DNA of 64,000 nt from Streptomyces sp. NBC_01498 (GCF_036327775.1 NZ_CP109598.1:1674001-1738000); one strand, 5' to 3'; counted from the first letter of the stretch, positions 51,232 through 61,215 are shown. Numbers and translations are program-made. The notes: generated by a model not told the origin, from the sequence alone.

Positions 51232-51256
51232 TGTCCCGGGGAGCTCGGCCCCGGGA
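51232..51256 (-). terminator. Terminator after tsf
   Basis: Arms GTCCCGGGG and CCCCGGGAC with a seven-base loop, 15 nt after the tsf stop. It probably gives partial termination of the rpsB-tsf message. Confidence 0.7.
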
Positions 51257-51270
51257 CGGTGTCCGGAACG

Positions 51271-52131
51271 TCAGGCGCCGACGCGGATGCGCGCGAAGCG
51301 CTTCAGCGTGACACCGGCCTCGTCCAGGACCTTCTTGACGGACTTCTTGTTGTCCTTCGCGAACGGCTGGTCGAGGAGGGTGACCTCCTTGAAGAAACCG
51401 TTGACACGACCCTCGACGATCTTGGGCAGCGCGGCCTCCGGCTTGCCCTCCTCGCGGGAGGTGGCCTCGGCGACGCGGCGCTCGTTCTCGACGACGTCGG
51501 CCGGGACGTCCTCACGGGTCAGGTACTTCGGCGCGAAAGCGGCGATGTGCTGGGCGACATCCTTGGCGACGGCGGCCGCCGTGGCGTCGTCGGCACTGCC
51601 CTTCGCCAGCTCGACCAGAACGCCCACCTGCGGCGGGAGGTCGGGCATGGTGCGGTGCATGTACGTGCCGACGAAGCTGCCCTCGCCCTGGAACTGCGCG
51701 AAGCGGTCCAGGACGATCTTCTCGCCGAGGTTGGCGTTGGCCTCGTCGACGAACGCCTGGACGGTCTTGCCGGGCTCGATCTCGGAGGCGCGCAGTACGT
51801 CGATGTCGGCGGGGCCGGTCGCGGCCACGTGCGCGGCCAGCGCGTTGGCGGCGGCCTGGAACTTGTCGCCCTTGGCGACGAAGTCCGTCTCGCACTTCAG
51901 CTCCAGCAGCACGCCGGAGGTGTTGTCGTCGGCGACGAGGGAGACGACGGCGCCGTTCTCCGCGCTGCGGCTCTCGCGCTTGGCGACGCCCTTCTGGCCC
52001 TTGACGCGGAGGACCTCGACGGCCTTGTCGACATCGCCGTCGGCCTCGACGAGCGCCTTCTTGCAGTCCATCATGCCGGCGCCGGTGAGCTCGCGGAGCT
52101 TCTTGACGTCAGCGGCGGTGTAGTTCGCCAT
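51271..52131 (-). CDS. tsf: Elongation factor Ts
   Basis: The nucleotide-exchange factor for EF-Tu, 286 residues. It has the N-terminal UBA-like helices ([27 protein letters not shown]), the [11 protein letters not shown] core motif (near 82-92) that contacts EF-Tu, and the C-terminal subdomain with [14 protein letters not shown]. It lies downstream of rpsB with an 86-nt gap containing a hairpin. Confidence 0.97.
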   Translation of the reverse strand: MANYTAADVKKLRELTGAGMMDCKKALVEADGDVDKAVEVLRVKGQKGVAKRESRSAENGAVVSLVADDNTSGVLLELKCETDFVAKGDKFQAAANALAAHVAATGPADIDVLRASEIEPGKTVQAFVDEANANLGEKIVLDRFAQFQGEGSFVGTYMHRTMPDLPPQVGVLVELAKGSADDATAAAVAKDVAQHIAAFAPKYLTREDVPADVVENERRVAEATSREEGKPEAALPKIVEGRVNGFFKEVTLLDQPFAKDNKKSVKKVLDEAGVTLKRFARIRVGA

Positions 52132-52170
52132 GTCTGTGAATCTCTCTCGGAAGTCGAAGATCTACGGGTG

Positions 52171-52198
52171 GACGGCGGGGGCCGAAGCCCCCGCCGTC
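52171..52198 (-). terminator. Attenuating hairpin between rpsB and tsf
   Basis: A perfect 12-bp stem GACGGCGGGGGC / GCCCCCGCCGTC with a CGAA tetraloop, 20 nt past the rpsB stop. Very stable; likely partial termination or message protection to balance S2 against EF-Ts. Confidence 0.75.
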
Positions 52199-52217
52199 AG
52201 CAACCGAATCGTTGAGG

Positions 52218-53180
52218 TCAGCCCTTGTCGCTGTCCGCTGCGGGAGCCTCGGTGGCCTCGGTGGCCTCGGCAGCCTCTGCGGCCTCGACCGGAGCGGCGG
52301 CCGACTCGGCGTCGGCGACCTTCTCCGTCTCGGCGGAGGACTGGACGTCGGCCGGAGCCTCGGCGTCGGCGGCGTCGGCCGGCTTCTCGGCGTCGCCCTT
52401 CTTGTCGCCTTCGAGGAGGTCACGCTCCCACTCGGCGAGCGGCTCGCCGACGGCCTTCTCGCCCGGCTTGGAGTCGCCGGTGGCGACGCCGGAGCGGGCG
52501 ATGAGGCCCTCGGCGACGGCGTCGGCGATCACGCGGGTGAGCAGGGTGACGGAGCGGATCGCGTCGTCGTTGCCCGGGATCTTGTAGTCGACCTCGTCGG
52601 GGTCGCAGTTGGTGTCGAGGATCGCGACGACCGGGATGTGGAGCTTGCGCGCCTCACCGACGGCGATGTGCTCCTTCTTGGTGTCCACGATCCAGACGGC
52701 GCTGGGCACCTTCTGCATCTCGCGGATACCACCGAGGGTCTTCTCCAGCTTGGCCTTCTCGCGGGAGAGGACCAGAAGCTCCTTCTTGGTGAGGCCGGAG
52801 GCGGCTACGTCCTCGAAGTCGATCTGCTCCAGCTCCTTCAGACGCTGAAGGCGCTTGTAGACGGTGGAGAAGTTGGTGAGCATGCCGCCCAGCCAGCGCT
52901 GGTTGACATACGGCATGCCGACCCGCGTCGCCTGCTCGGCGATGGCCTCCTGGGCCTGCTTCTTCGTACCGACGAACATGATGGAGCCGCCGTGGGCGAC
53001 GGTCTCCTTGACGAACTCGTAGGCGCGGTCGATGTACGACAGCGACTGGAGCAGGTCGATGATGTAGATGCCGTTGCGCTCCGTGAAGATGAAACGCTTC
53101 ATCTTCGGGTTCCAGCGGCGGGTCTGGTGACCGAAGTGGACGCCGCTCTCCAGCAGCTCCCGCATCGTGACGACGGCCAT
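52218..53180 (-). CDS. rpsB: Ribosomal protein S2
   Basis: Small-subunit protein of 320 residues. The core (about 1-255) has the S2 signature [18 protein letters not shown] at the N-terminus and [18 protein letters not shown] in the middle. The C-terminal ~65 residues are Ala/Glu/Thr-rich, low-complexity and acidic, an extension typical of actinobacterial S2. The start is the ATG at 53180; the frame upstream has no conserved sequence. The ~280-nt leader is shared with the divergent M23-like gene. Confidence 0.97.
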   Translation of the reverse strand: MAVVTMRELLESGVHFGHQTRRWNPKMKRFIFTERNGIYIIDLLQSLSYIDRAYEFVKETVAHGGSIMFVGTKKQAQEAIAEQATRVGMPYVNQRWLGGMLTNFSTVYKRLQRLKELEQIDFEDVAASGLTKKELLVLSREKAKLEKTLGGIREMQKVPSAVWIVDTKKEHIAVGEARKLHIPVVAILDTNCDPDEVDYKIPGNDDAIRSVTLLTRVIADAVAEGLIARSGVATGDSKPGEKAVGEPLAEWERDLLEGDKKGDAEKPADAADAEAPADVQSSAETEKVADAESAAAPVEAAEAAEATEATEAPAADSDKG

Positions 53181-53462
53181 GGCCGTACTCCTTGAGGTAC
53201 TCGGTTGTCGCGTCCGCCGGACGGCAGTCGCGCCTGACGCCCCGGAGCGCTTTGCCACGAAGGACCGAGAAGCGCGAACACCGGCGAAGAGGCCGGTGGC
53301 GGGGCGTGCGAAGTCGATCCGGTGACCCGGATCGCCACAGGAAGTGTACGGGACCCGCACAGCGCCCGGCGACGGAGTGCGAGGGTGACGGAGATATACA
53401 CAATGGGCCGGTTATCCACAGGATCCGAGCATGATCCACTTGGATTCGCGGATTGAGGCAGC

Positions 53463-54581
53463 GTGGTCGGCATGATCACTGTCCACGAACTGCACATTCA
53501 TACGTCCGCCCGGCCAAGCCGGACTCGCGGGCCGGGAATCCTCTCCCGATGCGTCTCCGCCGGGGTCGCCACCCTCGCGGGGGTGGTGGCGGCCGTCCTC
53601 TTCGGGCCCTCGTCCGACGCGCGGGCGTCTGATCACGAGGGGCCGGGCGCAGGCGCCGGTGGCCGCCCCGAACCGCCTCCGGCCGCTTCCGGCCCCGCCC
53701 GCCCCGCCGACACGAATCCCACCGCCGGGAACGCGCCGCTCGGTACGGAGACCGGGAGCGGTACGACCGTCGAGGGCGTCAGCGGGGACCGGGCCTGGCC
53801 CGTGGGGTCACGGCCGACCGTTCTGCGCGGATGGGAGCCACCGGCCACGCCGTACGGCCCCGGCCACCGCGGGGTGGACCTCGCCGCCGCTCCTGGATCT
53901 CTCGTACGTGCCGCCGCTCCCGGGCGGGTGTCCTTCAGCGGCCAGGTGGCGGGACGGGGCGTTCTCTCGATCACGCTGAACGGCACCGGGCAGCCGCCGC
54001 TGCGGACCACCTACGAGCCGGTCACAGCGCTTGTCGCGGAGGGCGACGAGGTGGCGGCGGGCCAGGTCGTCGCGGTCCTCGGACCGGGGCCCTTCCACTG
54101 CGCGGGCGGGTGTCTGCACTGGGGCCTGCTGCGGGGCACGGACTATCTCGACCCGCTCTCCCTGTTGCCCGACGACCTTCTCGACCGTGGGCCGGCCCGA
54201 CTGCTGCCGGTGTTCGGCGTGCCCGAGCCCGCCGCCGCACGGACGTCGGGCGGACCCGTGGGAGAGCCGGGGACTCACCGTCCGCAGGATGTCTCGATCG
54301 CGGCCGACGAGACCGCGGCACTGGCGGGCGACGCGCTGCACGCCGCCGCCCTGCTCGCGGCGGCCGCGTGGGTGCGCGGGCGGAGCCGTACGGGAGTCAG
54401 GTACCGCGTACGCCTCGGAGCACCATGGACACCGCCGCTTCGGCGATCACCGCGGGATCCTCGGCCACGCCGAGCTCGATCCGCCGCACGGCGGCGTCCA
54501 CGACGCCCTGGAGGAGGAGCGCGGCCAGCCTCGGCTGCTCGTGTCCCAGTTCCGAAAGGGCGTCGACGATCATCGCGATGA
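53463..54581 (+). CDS. Secreted M23 (LytM)-type peptidase-like protein, degenerate
   Basis: A protein of up to 372 residues with a signal anchor (about 25-50), a Pro/Gly-rich linker (50-115) and an M23-like domain (about 120-235). The first metal motif (HRGVDLAAAPG) is present, but the second, normally HxH, reads CLHWG, so the first (catalytic) histidine is cysteine; activity is doubtful. The 3' end of the frame overlaps the TetR gene by 185 nt antisense, and residues after about 310 are Arg/Pro-rich, so the true C-terminus may be shorter or the stop may have been lost. Starts at 53463 (GTG) or 53472 (ATG). Confidence 0.7.
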   Translation: MVGMITVHELHIHTSARPSRTRGPGILSRCVSAGVATLAGVVAAVLFGPSSDARASDHEGPGAGAGGRPEPPPAASGPARPADTNPTAGNAPLGTETGSGTTVEGVSGDRAWPVGSRPTVLRGWEPPATPYGPGHRGVDLAAAPGSLVRAAAPGRVSFSGQVAGRGVLSITLNGTGQPPLRTTYEPVTALVAEGDEVAAGQVVAVLGPGPFHCAGGCLHWGLLRGTDYLDPLSLLPDDLLDRGPARLLPVFGVPEPAAARTSGGPVGEPGTHRPQDVSIAADETAALAGDALHAAALLAAAAWVRGRSRTGVRYRVRLGAPWTPPLRRSPRDPRPRRARSAARRRPRRPGGGARPASAARVPVPKGRRRSSR

Positions 54582-54981
54582 GCCCGCCGTGCGCCGCCCG
54601 GATCTTCTCCCGGGCACCGGCGTCGAGTTCACTCGCGGAGATGGCGACCACCGCTCGGTGTCGACGGTCACCGACCAGTCCCAACTGGCTGCGCACATAC
54701 GCTTCGATCTTGTCCCCGGGGGTCGTCGCCTCGGCCATGGCGAACTCGATCTCGGCGGCCCAGACCGGAAAGTCGACGGCGCAGAGCTCCTCCACGACGG
54801 CAGCGCGCGACCGGAAGTACTCGTAGACCGACGATCTGGCGAGCCCCGTGCGCTCGGCCAGGGCGGGGAAGGTCAACGCCTCCGTGCCGCCTTCGGACAG
54901 GAGGGAGCGTGCGGCGTCCAGCAGGGCGCCGCGCTGCATGGTCCGGTGCTCGGCCACGGAGGCCGCTCGAATCCTGGGCAC
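54397..54981 (-). CDS. TetR-family transcriptional regulator
   Basis: A 194-residue regulator. The N-terminal HTH (about 15-60) contains LLDAARSLLSEGGTEALTF and the recognition region LAERTGLARSSVYEYFRSRA; the ligand domain follows. The GTG at 54981 gives VPRIRAASVAEHRTMQRGALL; upstream residues of the open frame are not conserved. It lies 50 nt downstream of whiG and is likely transcribed from the same strand. Target and ligand are unknown. Confidence 0.85.
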   Translation of the reverse strand: MPRIRAASVAEHRTMQRGALLDAARSLLSEGGTEALTFPALAERTGLARSSVYEYFRSRAAVVEELCAVDFPVWAAEIEFAMAEATTPGDKIEAYVRSQLGLVGDRRHRAVVAISASELDAGAREKIRAAHGGLIAMIVDALSELGHEQPRLAALLLQGVVDAAVRRIELGVAEDPAVIAEAAVSMVLRGVRGT

Positions 54982-55000
54982 CCGCCCACTGTACGGCGGA

Positions 55001-55020
55001 CCCCGCGCGCGCAGGCGGGG
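55001..55020 (-). terminator. Possible whiG terminator
   Basis: A short CCCCGC / GCGGGG stem 11 nt past the whiG stop, without a U-tract. It may allow read-through into the TetR gene. Confidence 0.4.
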
Positions 55021-55030
55021 CAGGGACGAT

Positions 55031-55879
55031 TCAGCGTCCCGCGTCGGCCAGTTTCGCGCGGAGCTGGAGGACCGATTTGGTGTGGATCTGGCTGACCCGG
55101 CTCTCGGTGACACCGAGGACATTGCCGATTTCCGCCAGGGTGAGGCCCTCGTAGTAGTAGAGGGTGACCACGGTCTTCTCGCGCTCGGGAAGGGTGTTGA
55201 TGGCGCGGGCCAGCAGTCGGCGCAGTTCGCGGTCCTCGACCACCTCGACGGGGTCGTCGGCCGCCGTGTCCTCCAGTGTGTCCATCAGGCTGAGCCGGTC
55301 GCCGCCCTCCCCGCCGACATGCAGCAGTTCTTCCAGCGCGACGACGTTCGCCAGTGACAACTGGCTGAAAACGGCGTGCAGTTCCTCGACGGCGATCCCC
55401 ATCTCGGCCGCCACCTCGGCCTCTGACGGGGTGCGCCGCAGCTGCGCCTCCAGCGTGGCGTAGGCCCGCTCGACAGCCCTGGCCTTCTGGCGTACGGAGC
55501 GCGGAATCCAGTCCAGCGCGCGCAGTTCGTCGATCATCGCGCCCCGGATGCGCGTGATGGCGTAGGTCTCGAACTTGATCGACCGCTCGATGTCGAACTT
55601 CTCGATCGCGTCGATGAGCCCGAAGACTCCGGAGGAGACGAAGTCGGCCTGCTCGACGTTGGACGGCAGTCCCACACTCACCCGGCCGGCGACGTACTTC
55701 ACCAGCGGTGAGTAGTGCAGGATCAACTGCTCACGCAGCCGCTCACTGCCCGTGGTCTTGTACGACCGCCACAACGTGTCGAGCGCCGTGGGCGCGGCAG
55801 GTCGCACGTCGCCACGGGCCGCGGGAGGCACCACGGGGGGCGCCGCCGCACGGTCGGACCCGGAGGTGTGCTGGGGCAT
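55031..55879 (-). CDS. whiG: Sporulation sigma factor WhiG (FliA type)
   Basis: A 282-residue alternative sigma factor that commits aerial hyphae to sporulation septation. Its sequence ([12 protein letters not shown] at the start, [16 protein letters not shown] in region 2.4/3, and [19 protein letters not shown] in region 4) is close to S. coelicolor WhiG from memory. Regions 2 (about 45-115), 3 (about 130-185) and 4 (about 230-280) are all present, as in motility sigma factors. The ATG at 55879 is preceded by AAGG. Its 271-nt upstream region is free of genes. Confidence 0.96.
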   Translation of the reverse strand: MPQHTSGSDRAAAPPVVPPAARGDVRPAAPTALDTLWRSYKTTGSERLREQLILHYSPLVKYVAGRVSVGLPSNVEQADFVSSGVFGLIDAIEKFDIERSIKFETYAITRIRGAMIDELRALDWIPRSVRQKARAVERAYATLEAQLRRTPSEAEVAAEMGIAVEELHAVFSQLSLANVVALEELLHVGGEGGDRLSLMDTLEDTAADDPVEVVEDRELRRLLARAINTLPEREKTVVTLYYYEGLTLAEIGNVLGVTESRVSQIHTKSVLQLRAKLADAGR

Positions 55880-56150
55880 GCGTTGCCTTGAGCCGTTCTG
55901 CCGTGAAGTGAGAGGAGTACGTCTGGGGCTGTGTCTGGCGCGGATTCCAGGTGAGCGTAGCGTGACAGTACGGTCGCGGTGCGCGAAGAGGCGGCTGCGG
56001 CGCTTGTCCCGACCGGCGCTGTCGGACGCCGCCGCGGCGGTACGGTCCGGCCCCGGCGTCACGGGTATCAGCCGCTGTCGCGACGCCGGGAGGGCCGCCG
56101 GGAGAACTGCGTGGGTCATTCGGCTCACTTTTTCACCCGAGGGACCCCGG

Positions 56151-57320
56151 TCAAGGACCGGCTCGCCGCGTCCCGTCGTCACGTGTCGTCCGCGGCGTCA
56201 ACTGCCATCCGTCCCCGTGCCGTTCGACGAACCCGAGTGAGTGAAGCTCGTACAGCCTCCCGAGGGCCTCGTCGACCGTCGTCGCGGCCTCGCGCGCGAT
56301 GTCCCGCCCGCCGAGGGCACCCCGGCCGGGCAGCGCCTCCAGGATCCGCCGGGCGGGCGGATCGAGCAGGTCCCTGCCCAGGACGGGCCCGCGCCGGGCG
56401 GGGGCCAGGTCCCCCATGTCCCCCACCAGTTCGACCACTTCGGCGGCGTCGGTGACCAGCACGCCCTCGTTCCGCAGCATCTCGTGCACCCCTGCGGAGA
56501 GCCCGCTCGTCGCCGGGCCCGGGACGCCCATGGTGAAGCGTCCGAGCCGCTGTGCGCAGCGGGCGGTCACCAGGGAGCCGCTGCGGTACTCGGCCTCCAC
56601 GACGACCGTTCCCCGCGTGAGCGCCGCGATGACACGGTTGCGCAGGATGAACCTGCTGCGGGTGGGATGGTCTCCGGGCGCCAGTTCCCCCACGACGAGA
56701 CCCTGCTCGGCGATGCGCCGCACCAGTTCCGCGTGTCCGGGCGGATAGACGACATCGACCCCGCAGGCCAGGACGGCGATCGTGGCGCCGTCCGAGGCGA
56801 GCGCGCCCCGATGGGCGGCTCCGTCCACTCCGTACGCGGCACCGGAGGCGACCACCCAGCCGCGCTCGGCCAGACCGGACGCCATGGTCGCCGCCATGTG
56901 AGCCCCGTACGGGGTGCAGGCCCTGGCTCCCACGACGGCGACGGAGCGCAGGGCCCAGAGTCGCAGGTCGGGCGTGCCTCGTACCCAGAGCCCGATGGGC
57001 CGCGACGTGCCCAGGTCGTCGAGCTGTGTCGGCCATTCCCGGTCGCCCGGACAGACGAACCGGCCGCCGATCCCCGCGACGACCGACAGGTCCCGCTCGG
57101 GAGCGGCTGCCGCCGCGCGGGCCCGCAGGCCGCTGACGCGGCGCGGGCCGACGCCCCCCAGAGCTCTGTCGTCGGTCCCCTCGGGAGCGGTGAGGAGTTG
57201 CATCAGCCCTCGGGCGCCGTACTCGCGCAGCCACCGTCCGCCGTTCTCGTCGCCGGGCTCGATCACGCGGGTCAGTGCGGCCCGCGCCCGTCGCTCGTCC
57301 GCGTCGGCCTCCGCGGTCAT
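56151..57320 (-). CDS. dprA: DNA-processing protein DprA (Smf)
   Basis: A 389-residue Rossmann-fold protein that in other bacteria loads RecA onto incoming single-stranded DNA. The motif [11 protein letters not shown] (about 133-143), [16 protein letters not shown] and the [10 protein letters not shown] segment identify the DprA core; a C-terminal winged-helix domain (about 320-380, [14 protein letters not shown]) follows. The ATG overlaps the comM-like stop (ATGA). Streptomyces have no classical competence, so its role may be in recombination. Confidence 0.93.
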   Translation of the reverse strand: MTAEADADERRARAALTRVIEPGDENGGRWLREYGARGLMQLLTAPEGTDDRALGGVGPRRVSGLRARAAAAAPERDLSVVAGIGGRFVCPGDREWPTQLDDLGTSRPIGLWVRGTPDLRLWALRSVAVVGARACTPYGAHMAATMASGLAERGWVVASGAAYGVDGAAHRGALASDGATIAVLACGVDVVYPPGHAELVRRIAEQGLVVGELAPGDHPTRSRFILRNRVIAALTRGTVVVEAEYRSGSLVTARCAQRLGRFTMGVPGPATSGLSAGVHEMLRNEGVLVTDAAEVVELVGDMGDLAPARRGPVLGRDLLDPPARRILEALPGRGALGGRDIAREAATTVDEALGRLYELHSLGFVERHGDGWQLTPRTTRDDGTRRAGP

Positions 57321-58945
57321 GAGACGCCCCTGATCACGGCGCCGGCGCCCCGGGCGATGCCGGTGCGCAGTTCCAGTGCCACGCCCACGTCCCGTTCGTC
57401 GGGGCGCTCCCGCCCGGCGAGGTCCGCGACCGTCCACGCGACCCGCAGCACCCGGTCGAGGCCGCGAGCCGTGAGCAGCCCCCGTTCGAGGTCGCGTTCG
57501 GCCGCGTCGAGTGCCCCGGGCGCGGTCAGCCACCGGGTGCGCAGTTCGTGGCCCGGCACCTCGCTGTTGACGGTCCACGGGGTCCCCGCGAGCCGTTCCG
57601 CCGATCTCCGGCGGGCCTCCACGACCCGTTCGGCGACGACGGCCGAGGTCTCGCCCCGCCCGCCCCGGCCCATGAGGTCGGCGCGGTGCACGGGCTGAAC
57701 GTCCACCCGCAGGTCGACCCGGTCGAGCAGCGGCCCGGACAGGCGCGACTGATAGCGGCGGATCGCCGAGGGCGGGCATTCGCACCCGGCGCCGTACAGG
57801 GTGTGCCGCCCGCAGGGGCACGGATTGGCCGCGAGCACCATCAGGAAGCGGGCGGGCAGCCGTACGACTCCGGCGCTGCGCGCGATCACCACCTGGCCCG
57901 ACTCGAGGGGCTGGCGCAGCGCGTCGAGAGCCTTGCCGGAGAATTCCGGCGCCTCGTCCAGGAAGAGCACTCCCTTGTGCGCCAGCGAGACCGCTCCCGG
58001 TCTCGCGAGCCCATTGCCACCGCCGACGAGGGACTGCATGGTCGCCGAATGGTGCGGGGCGCAGTACGGAGCCGCACGGACGAGAGGCTCACCCGGCGGC
58101 AGGATTCCGGCGACCGAGTGCACCGCCGTGACCTCGACGGACTCCTGGCGGGTCAGGGGTGGCAGCAGTGCGGGCAGGCGTTCGGCCAGCATCGTCTTGC
58201 CCGCTCCGGGCGGCCCTTGCAGCAGCAGATGGTGTCCGCCCGCCGCGGCGACCTCCAGGGCCGTGCGGGCGGCCCGCTGTCCCGCGACGTCGGCGAGGTC
58301 CGGGCCGTGGCCGTCGTGCTGTCCGAGGCGTGTGGCGAGGCCCGTCCCCACGCCGGCGCCGGGCACGATCAGCCCGGCCAGCATCGGATCGGGCCGCCCG
58401 TCCTCGGTGACCGTCGGTTCTTCGGGCACCGGTTCGCCGGTCAGCACGGCGATGAGCTGGCGCAGGCTCCGTACGCCGAGCACCGACACCCCGGGTACCA
58501 GCGACGCCTCGCCGGCCGTCTGTTCCGGCACCACCACCTGCCGGTAGCCGGCTTCGGCCGCGGCGAGGACGGCCGGGAGGATGCCCCGTACCGGACGGAC
58601 CCTGCCGTCGAGCCCCAGTTCACCGATCAGCACCAGGTCGGCGATGGCCCGCGGGTCGACGCGTTCGGCCGCCCCGAGCACACTGGCGGCAACTGCGAGA
58701 TCAAAACCGGATCCGCTCTTGGGTACGGAGGCCGGGCTGAGCCCCACGGTGAGCTTCTTCTGCGGCCACTCCGCGCCGGAGTTCACGACGGCCGCCCGGA
58801 CCCGGTCCCGGCTCTCCGACAGGCTCTTGTCGGGCAGCCCGACCAGGGTGAAGGCGGCGACTCCCGGTTCGAGGTCGGCCTGGACCTCCACCACCACGCC
58901 CTCGACGCCCACCAGCGCCACCGAACAGGCACGCGCGAATCCCAT
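57317..58945 (-). CDS. ComM/YifB-family Mg-chelatase-like AAA+ ATPase
   Basis: A 542-residue AAA+ protein related to ComM/YifB, a helicase-like factor for branch migration during homologous recombination. The N-terminal LonB-like domain (about 1-170) precedes the AAA+ module with Walker A GPPGAGKT, the Walker B segment GVLFLDEAPEF and ANPCPCG, whose cysteines continue in the CECPP insert. A Mg-chelatase C-terminal domain follows. The ATG overlaps the yraN stop (TGATG). It is part of the yraN-comM-dprA set common in bacteria. Confidence 0.93.
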   Translation of the reverse strand: MGFARACSVALVGVEGVVVEVQADLEPGVAAFTLVGLPDKSLSESRDRVRAAVVNSGAEWPQKKLTVGLSPASVPKSGSGFDLAVAASVLGAAERVDPRAIADLVLIGELGLDGRVRPVRGILPAVLAAAEAGYRQVVVPEQTAGEASLVPGVSVLGVRSLRQLIAVLTGEPVPEEPTVTEDGRPDPMLAGLIVPGAGVGTGLATRLGQHDGHGPDLADVAGQRAARTALEVAAAGGHHLLLQGPPGAGKTMLAERLPALLPPLTRQESVEVTAVHSVAGILPPGEPLVRAAPYCAPHHSATMQSLVGGGNGLARPGAVSLAHKGVLFLDEAPEFSGKALDALRQPLESGQVVIARSAGVVRLPARFLMVLAANPCPCGRHTLYGAGCECPPSAIRRYQSRLSGPLLDRVDLRVDVQPVHRADLMGRGGRGETSAVVAERVVEARRRSAERLAGTPWTVNSEVPGHELRTRWLTAPGALDAAERDLERGLLTARGLDRVLRVAWTVADLAGRERPDERDVGVALELRTGIARGAGAVIRGVS

Positions 58946-59307
58946 CAGACCACCCCTCGCGCGTGCTCGACCACGGGAGCGCCGCGTCTGGGCAGCACCA
59001 CACCGATCAGATCGATCCGTACTCCGCCCGGGGGCGGTCCGCCGCACGCCTCCAGCCAGCAGGCGGCGAGGCGTCTCAGCCGCTCCGCCTTGACCGGTGT
59101 CACCGCCGCCATCGGATGCTCGAAGGAGCCTTCCCGGCGGGTCTTCACCTCACAGACGACGAGCACGTCCCCGTCGCGGGCCACGATGTCGATCTCGCCC
59201 GTCCTGCCGCACCGCCAGTTGCGGTCGATGACGGTCATTCCCGCCGCTGCCAGCCGCCGCGCGGCCAGCCCTTCGCCGTACCGCCCGAGTGCCCCCGTCG
59301 CGTTCAT
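58945..59307 (-). CDS. YraN/UPF0102-family endonuclease-like protein
   Basis: A 120-residue protein with a restriction-endonuclease-like fold. The PD-(D/E)xK-type residues are visible as [21 protein letters not shown] (E, D and ExK). The start is the ATG at 59307 ([17 protein letters not shown]), which matches the family length; the longer open frame extends into the upstream gap. Members are almost always found next to comM and dprA and are thought to process nucleic acids. The precise substrate is unknown. Confidence 0.92.
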   Translation of the reverse strand: MNATGALGRYGEGLAARRLAAAGMTVIDRNWRCGRTGEIDIVARDGDVLVVCEVKTRREGSFEHPMAAVTPVKAERLRRLAACWLEACGGPPPGGVRIDLIGVVLPRRGAPVVEHARGVV

Positions 59308-59592
59308 GTCGGCACCACCTCCGGCACCGACTCTGGGGGCGCGGCTCAGCGGTGGGTGGATGCCTGGGGACAACTCACCGGTTGTGGATAACTCCGCCAC
59401 CCACCAGCGCACCAGCCGTCACACGAATCACAGCAGCCACCTCAGCCAACACGAAAGCCACCAGGAACAACCCCGGGCCGACGCACGACCCCAACCGCGC
59501 CTCACCGCCCTCACCGCCGGCACCAGGCCTCACCGCCGGCACCGCATCAACCGTGCCGCGTACCGTCCACCGCCTCAACGGCTTCAACGGCC
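59308..59592. other. Intergenic with short direct repeats
   Basis: 285 nt between yraN and the DUF2469 gene. Contains two copies of CTCACCGCCGGCAC (near 59510-59545) and three of the motif CCTCAACGG or a close variant (59570-59600). No convincing gene. Confidence 0.5.
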
Positions 59593-59901
59593 TCAACCGC
59601 TCGGCAGCTCCAGGTCGCTCTTGTTCAGCTCCTCGATATTCACGTCCTTGAACGTGAGAACCCTCACCTGCTTGACGAATCTGGCCGGTCTGTACATGTC
59701 CCAGACCCACGCGTCCGCCATCGAGACCTCGAAGAAGACCTCACCCTGGACCGAGTGCACCTGCATCTCGTAGTCGTTGGTGAGATAGAAACGCCGTTCC
59801 GTCTCGATCACGTATTTGAACAGCCCGACGACATCGCGGTACTCCCGGTAGAGCTTCAGCTCCATCTCGGTCTCGTACTTCTCGAGGTCCTCGGCGCTCA
59901 T
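59593..59901 (-). CDS. DUF2469-family conserved actinobacterial protein
   Basis: A 102-residue protein, highly conserved in actinobacteria near whiG/dprA-type genes. It is rich in acidic and aromatic residues (MSAEDLEKYETEMELKLYREYRD, FEVSMADAWVWDMYRP). No signal peptide or membrane segment. The start is the ATG at 59901. The function is unknown; DUF2469 has no demonstrated activity that I recall. Confidence 0.93.
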   Translation of the reverse strand: MSAEDLEKYETEMELKLYREYRDVVGLFKYVIETERRFYLTNDYEMQVHSVQGEVFFEVSMADAWVWDMYRPARFVKQVRVLTFKDVNIEELNKSDLELPSG

Positions 59902-59957
59902 GGCATGTTCCCCTTCAGCCGTCCGTCCCCACCATTGTGCGTCGGGCCCCGCCGCCC

Positions 59958-60449
59958 CTAGACGATCTCAGGGGCGAGAACCACCGGCGCACCAGGAGGA
60001 CCCTCGTCGAGCAGCGTGCGCAGCAGCCCGGCGAGCCTGGTCGGGTACACCGTCTCACGCGTTGTCGACAGTTCGGCGGAGGTCCACCACCTCGAGCCCG
60101 CGACACTGCGCCGCTCCAGCTCCGTCTGCCCCTCGGCGTTGGTATCGGTCTGCGCCGTACGTGCCAGGAAGTACCACTCGTCCTGGTCCCAGCGCCGCCC
60201 GTCGAACGGAAATGAGCAGGTACGGTGCCAGAGAACCGGCCCCAGTTCGACCTCTGTGATCCCCGTCTCCTCGGCCAGCTCGCGCAGCGCGGCCTCCTGC
60301 CGTGTCTCGTCGCCCTCCAGCCCGCCGCCGGGAGTGAACCACCACTCCTTGGTCGGGTCGCCCGGCTCGTACCCGTGCATCAGCAGAATGCGGTCGTACG
60401 GGTCCAGCAGTACGACCCGTGAGACCTTCCGGAGCATGTCACCGGGCAC
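59958..60449 (-). CDS. NUDIX hydrolase
   Basis: A 163-residue pyrophosphohydrolase of the MutT/NUDIX type. The full NUDIX box (GX5EX7REUXEEXGU) lies at about residues 40-62, from GGLEGDE to ELAEETGI, and provides the metal-binding glutamates. The GTG at 60449 (VPGDMLRKVSR) follows GGGGAGG and overlaps the sipZ stop by 11 nt; the ATG at 60437 is a shorter alternative. In S. lividans, from memory, sipZ is co-transcribed with unrelated genes including a NUDIX protein, matching this order. Substrate unknown. Confidence 0.88.
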   Translation of the reverse strand: MPGDMLRKVSRVVLLDPYDRILLMHGYEPGDPTKEWWFTPGGGLEGDETRQEAALRELAEETGITEVELGPVLWHRTCSFPFDGRRWDQDEWYFLARTAQTDTNAEGQTELERRSVAGSRWWTSAELSTTRETVYPTRLAGLLRTLLDEGPPGAPVVLAPEIV

Positions 60450-61215
60450 CGGTCGGGACCTCCCCGCCGGTCCGCCCCGTACGCCGCGCCCCGCCGAGGC
60501 GCCGTGCGACCGGTTCGTACGCCGCACCGCCCAGGATCAGCAGCGCCCCGAGAACCACGGCGCCCACCAGCAGCCGCACCGGGCCGGGCTCCGACACCCC
60601 GCCGGGCAGTGCCGCGAATGCCGCCGGGCGCCCGACCATGCCGCTCGGCGGCCATGCCACGGCGTCGACCCGCGCCGTCACCGACGACCGGGGCACGGAA
60701 CCCTGCCCCTGGTCCTGGAGGTGGACCCGGGAGTCCAGCGACCCGCCGCGCTCGTCGCCGAGGAGGAACAGCTGCCCCTTCGGAACCGTCGCCCCGAAGC
60801 GGGTGGTCGACGCGAGCCCGCCGGGCGTCCGCCCGACGTACGGCTCCTCGACCGCCTTCCCGTCGACGGTCAGCCGCCCCTCGGCGTCGCAGCAGGCGAC
60901 CTTGTCGCCCCCGACACCGACGACCCGCTTCACCATCGGCATGTCGCCCCACTCTGCGTCCTTGAAGACGACGACGTCGCCACGCCGGACCTGGTCGCCG
61001 GATATCCGCTGCGCCAGGACGCGGTCGCCGGCCTTGACCGTCGGATCCATCGAGTCCGTCGGCACGGTGTACGGCAGGTACTCCACCGCGCCCCAGGCGA
61101 ACCCGCCGAGGAAGAGCACACAGCCGACGGCCACGGCCAGCCCCGACAGCACCCTGCCGAGGCGGCCGTGGCCGCCGTTCGTCCGTCCCGCAACGCTCCC
61201 GGTCATCCCGGTCAT
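60439..61215 (-). CDS. sipZ: Type I signal peptidase (SipZ-like)
   Basis: Membrane serine protease of 258 residues that removes signal peptides. An N-terminal membrane anchor (about 22-42) leads to the catalytic serine in PTDSMDPT and the catalytic lysine in VKRVVGVGGD. The last domain box is LGDERGGSLDSRVH, with the second D for G change compared with its siblings (GDHRxNSxDSR). A C-terminal hydrophobic segment (about 216-237) is a second anchor, as in SipX/Y/Z of S. lividans. ATGs at 61215 or 61206 are possible. The name follows recalled gene order. Confidence 0.9.
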   Translation of the reverse strand: MTGMTGSVAGRTNGGHGRLGRVLSGLAVAVGCVLFLGGFAWGAVEYLPYTVPTDSMDPTVKAGDRVLAQRISGDQVRRGDVVVFKDAEWGDMPMVKRVVGVGGDKVACCDAEGRLTVDGKAVEEPYVGRTPGGLASTTRFGATVPKGQLFLLGDERGGSLDSRVHLQDQGQGSVPRSSVTARVDAVAWPPSGMVGRPAAFAALPGGVSEPGPVRLLVGAVVLGALLILGGAAYEPVARRLGGARRTGRTGGEVPTGAR

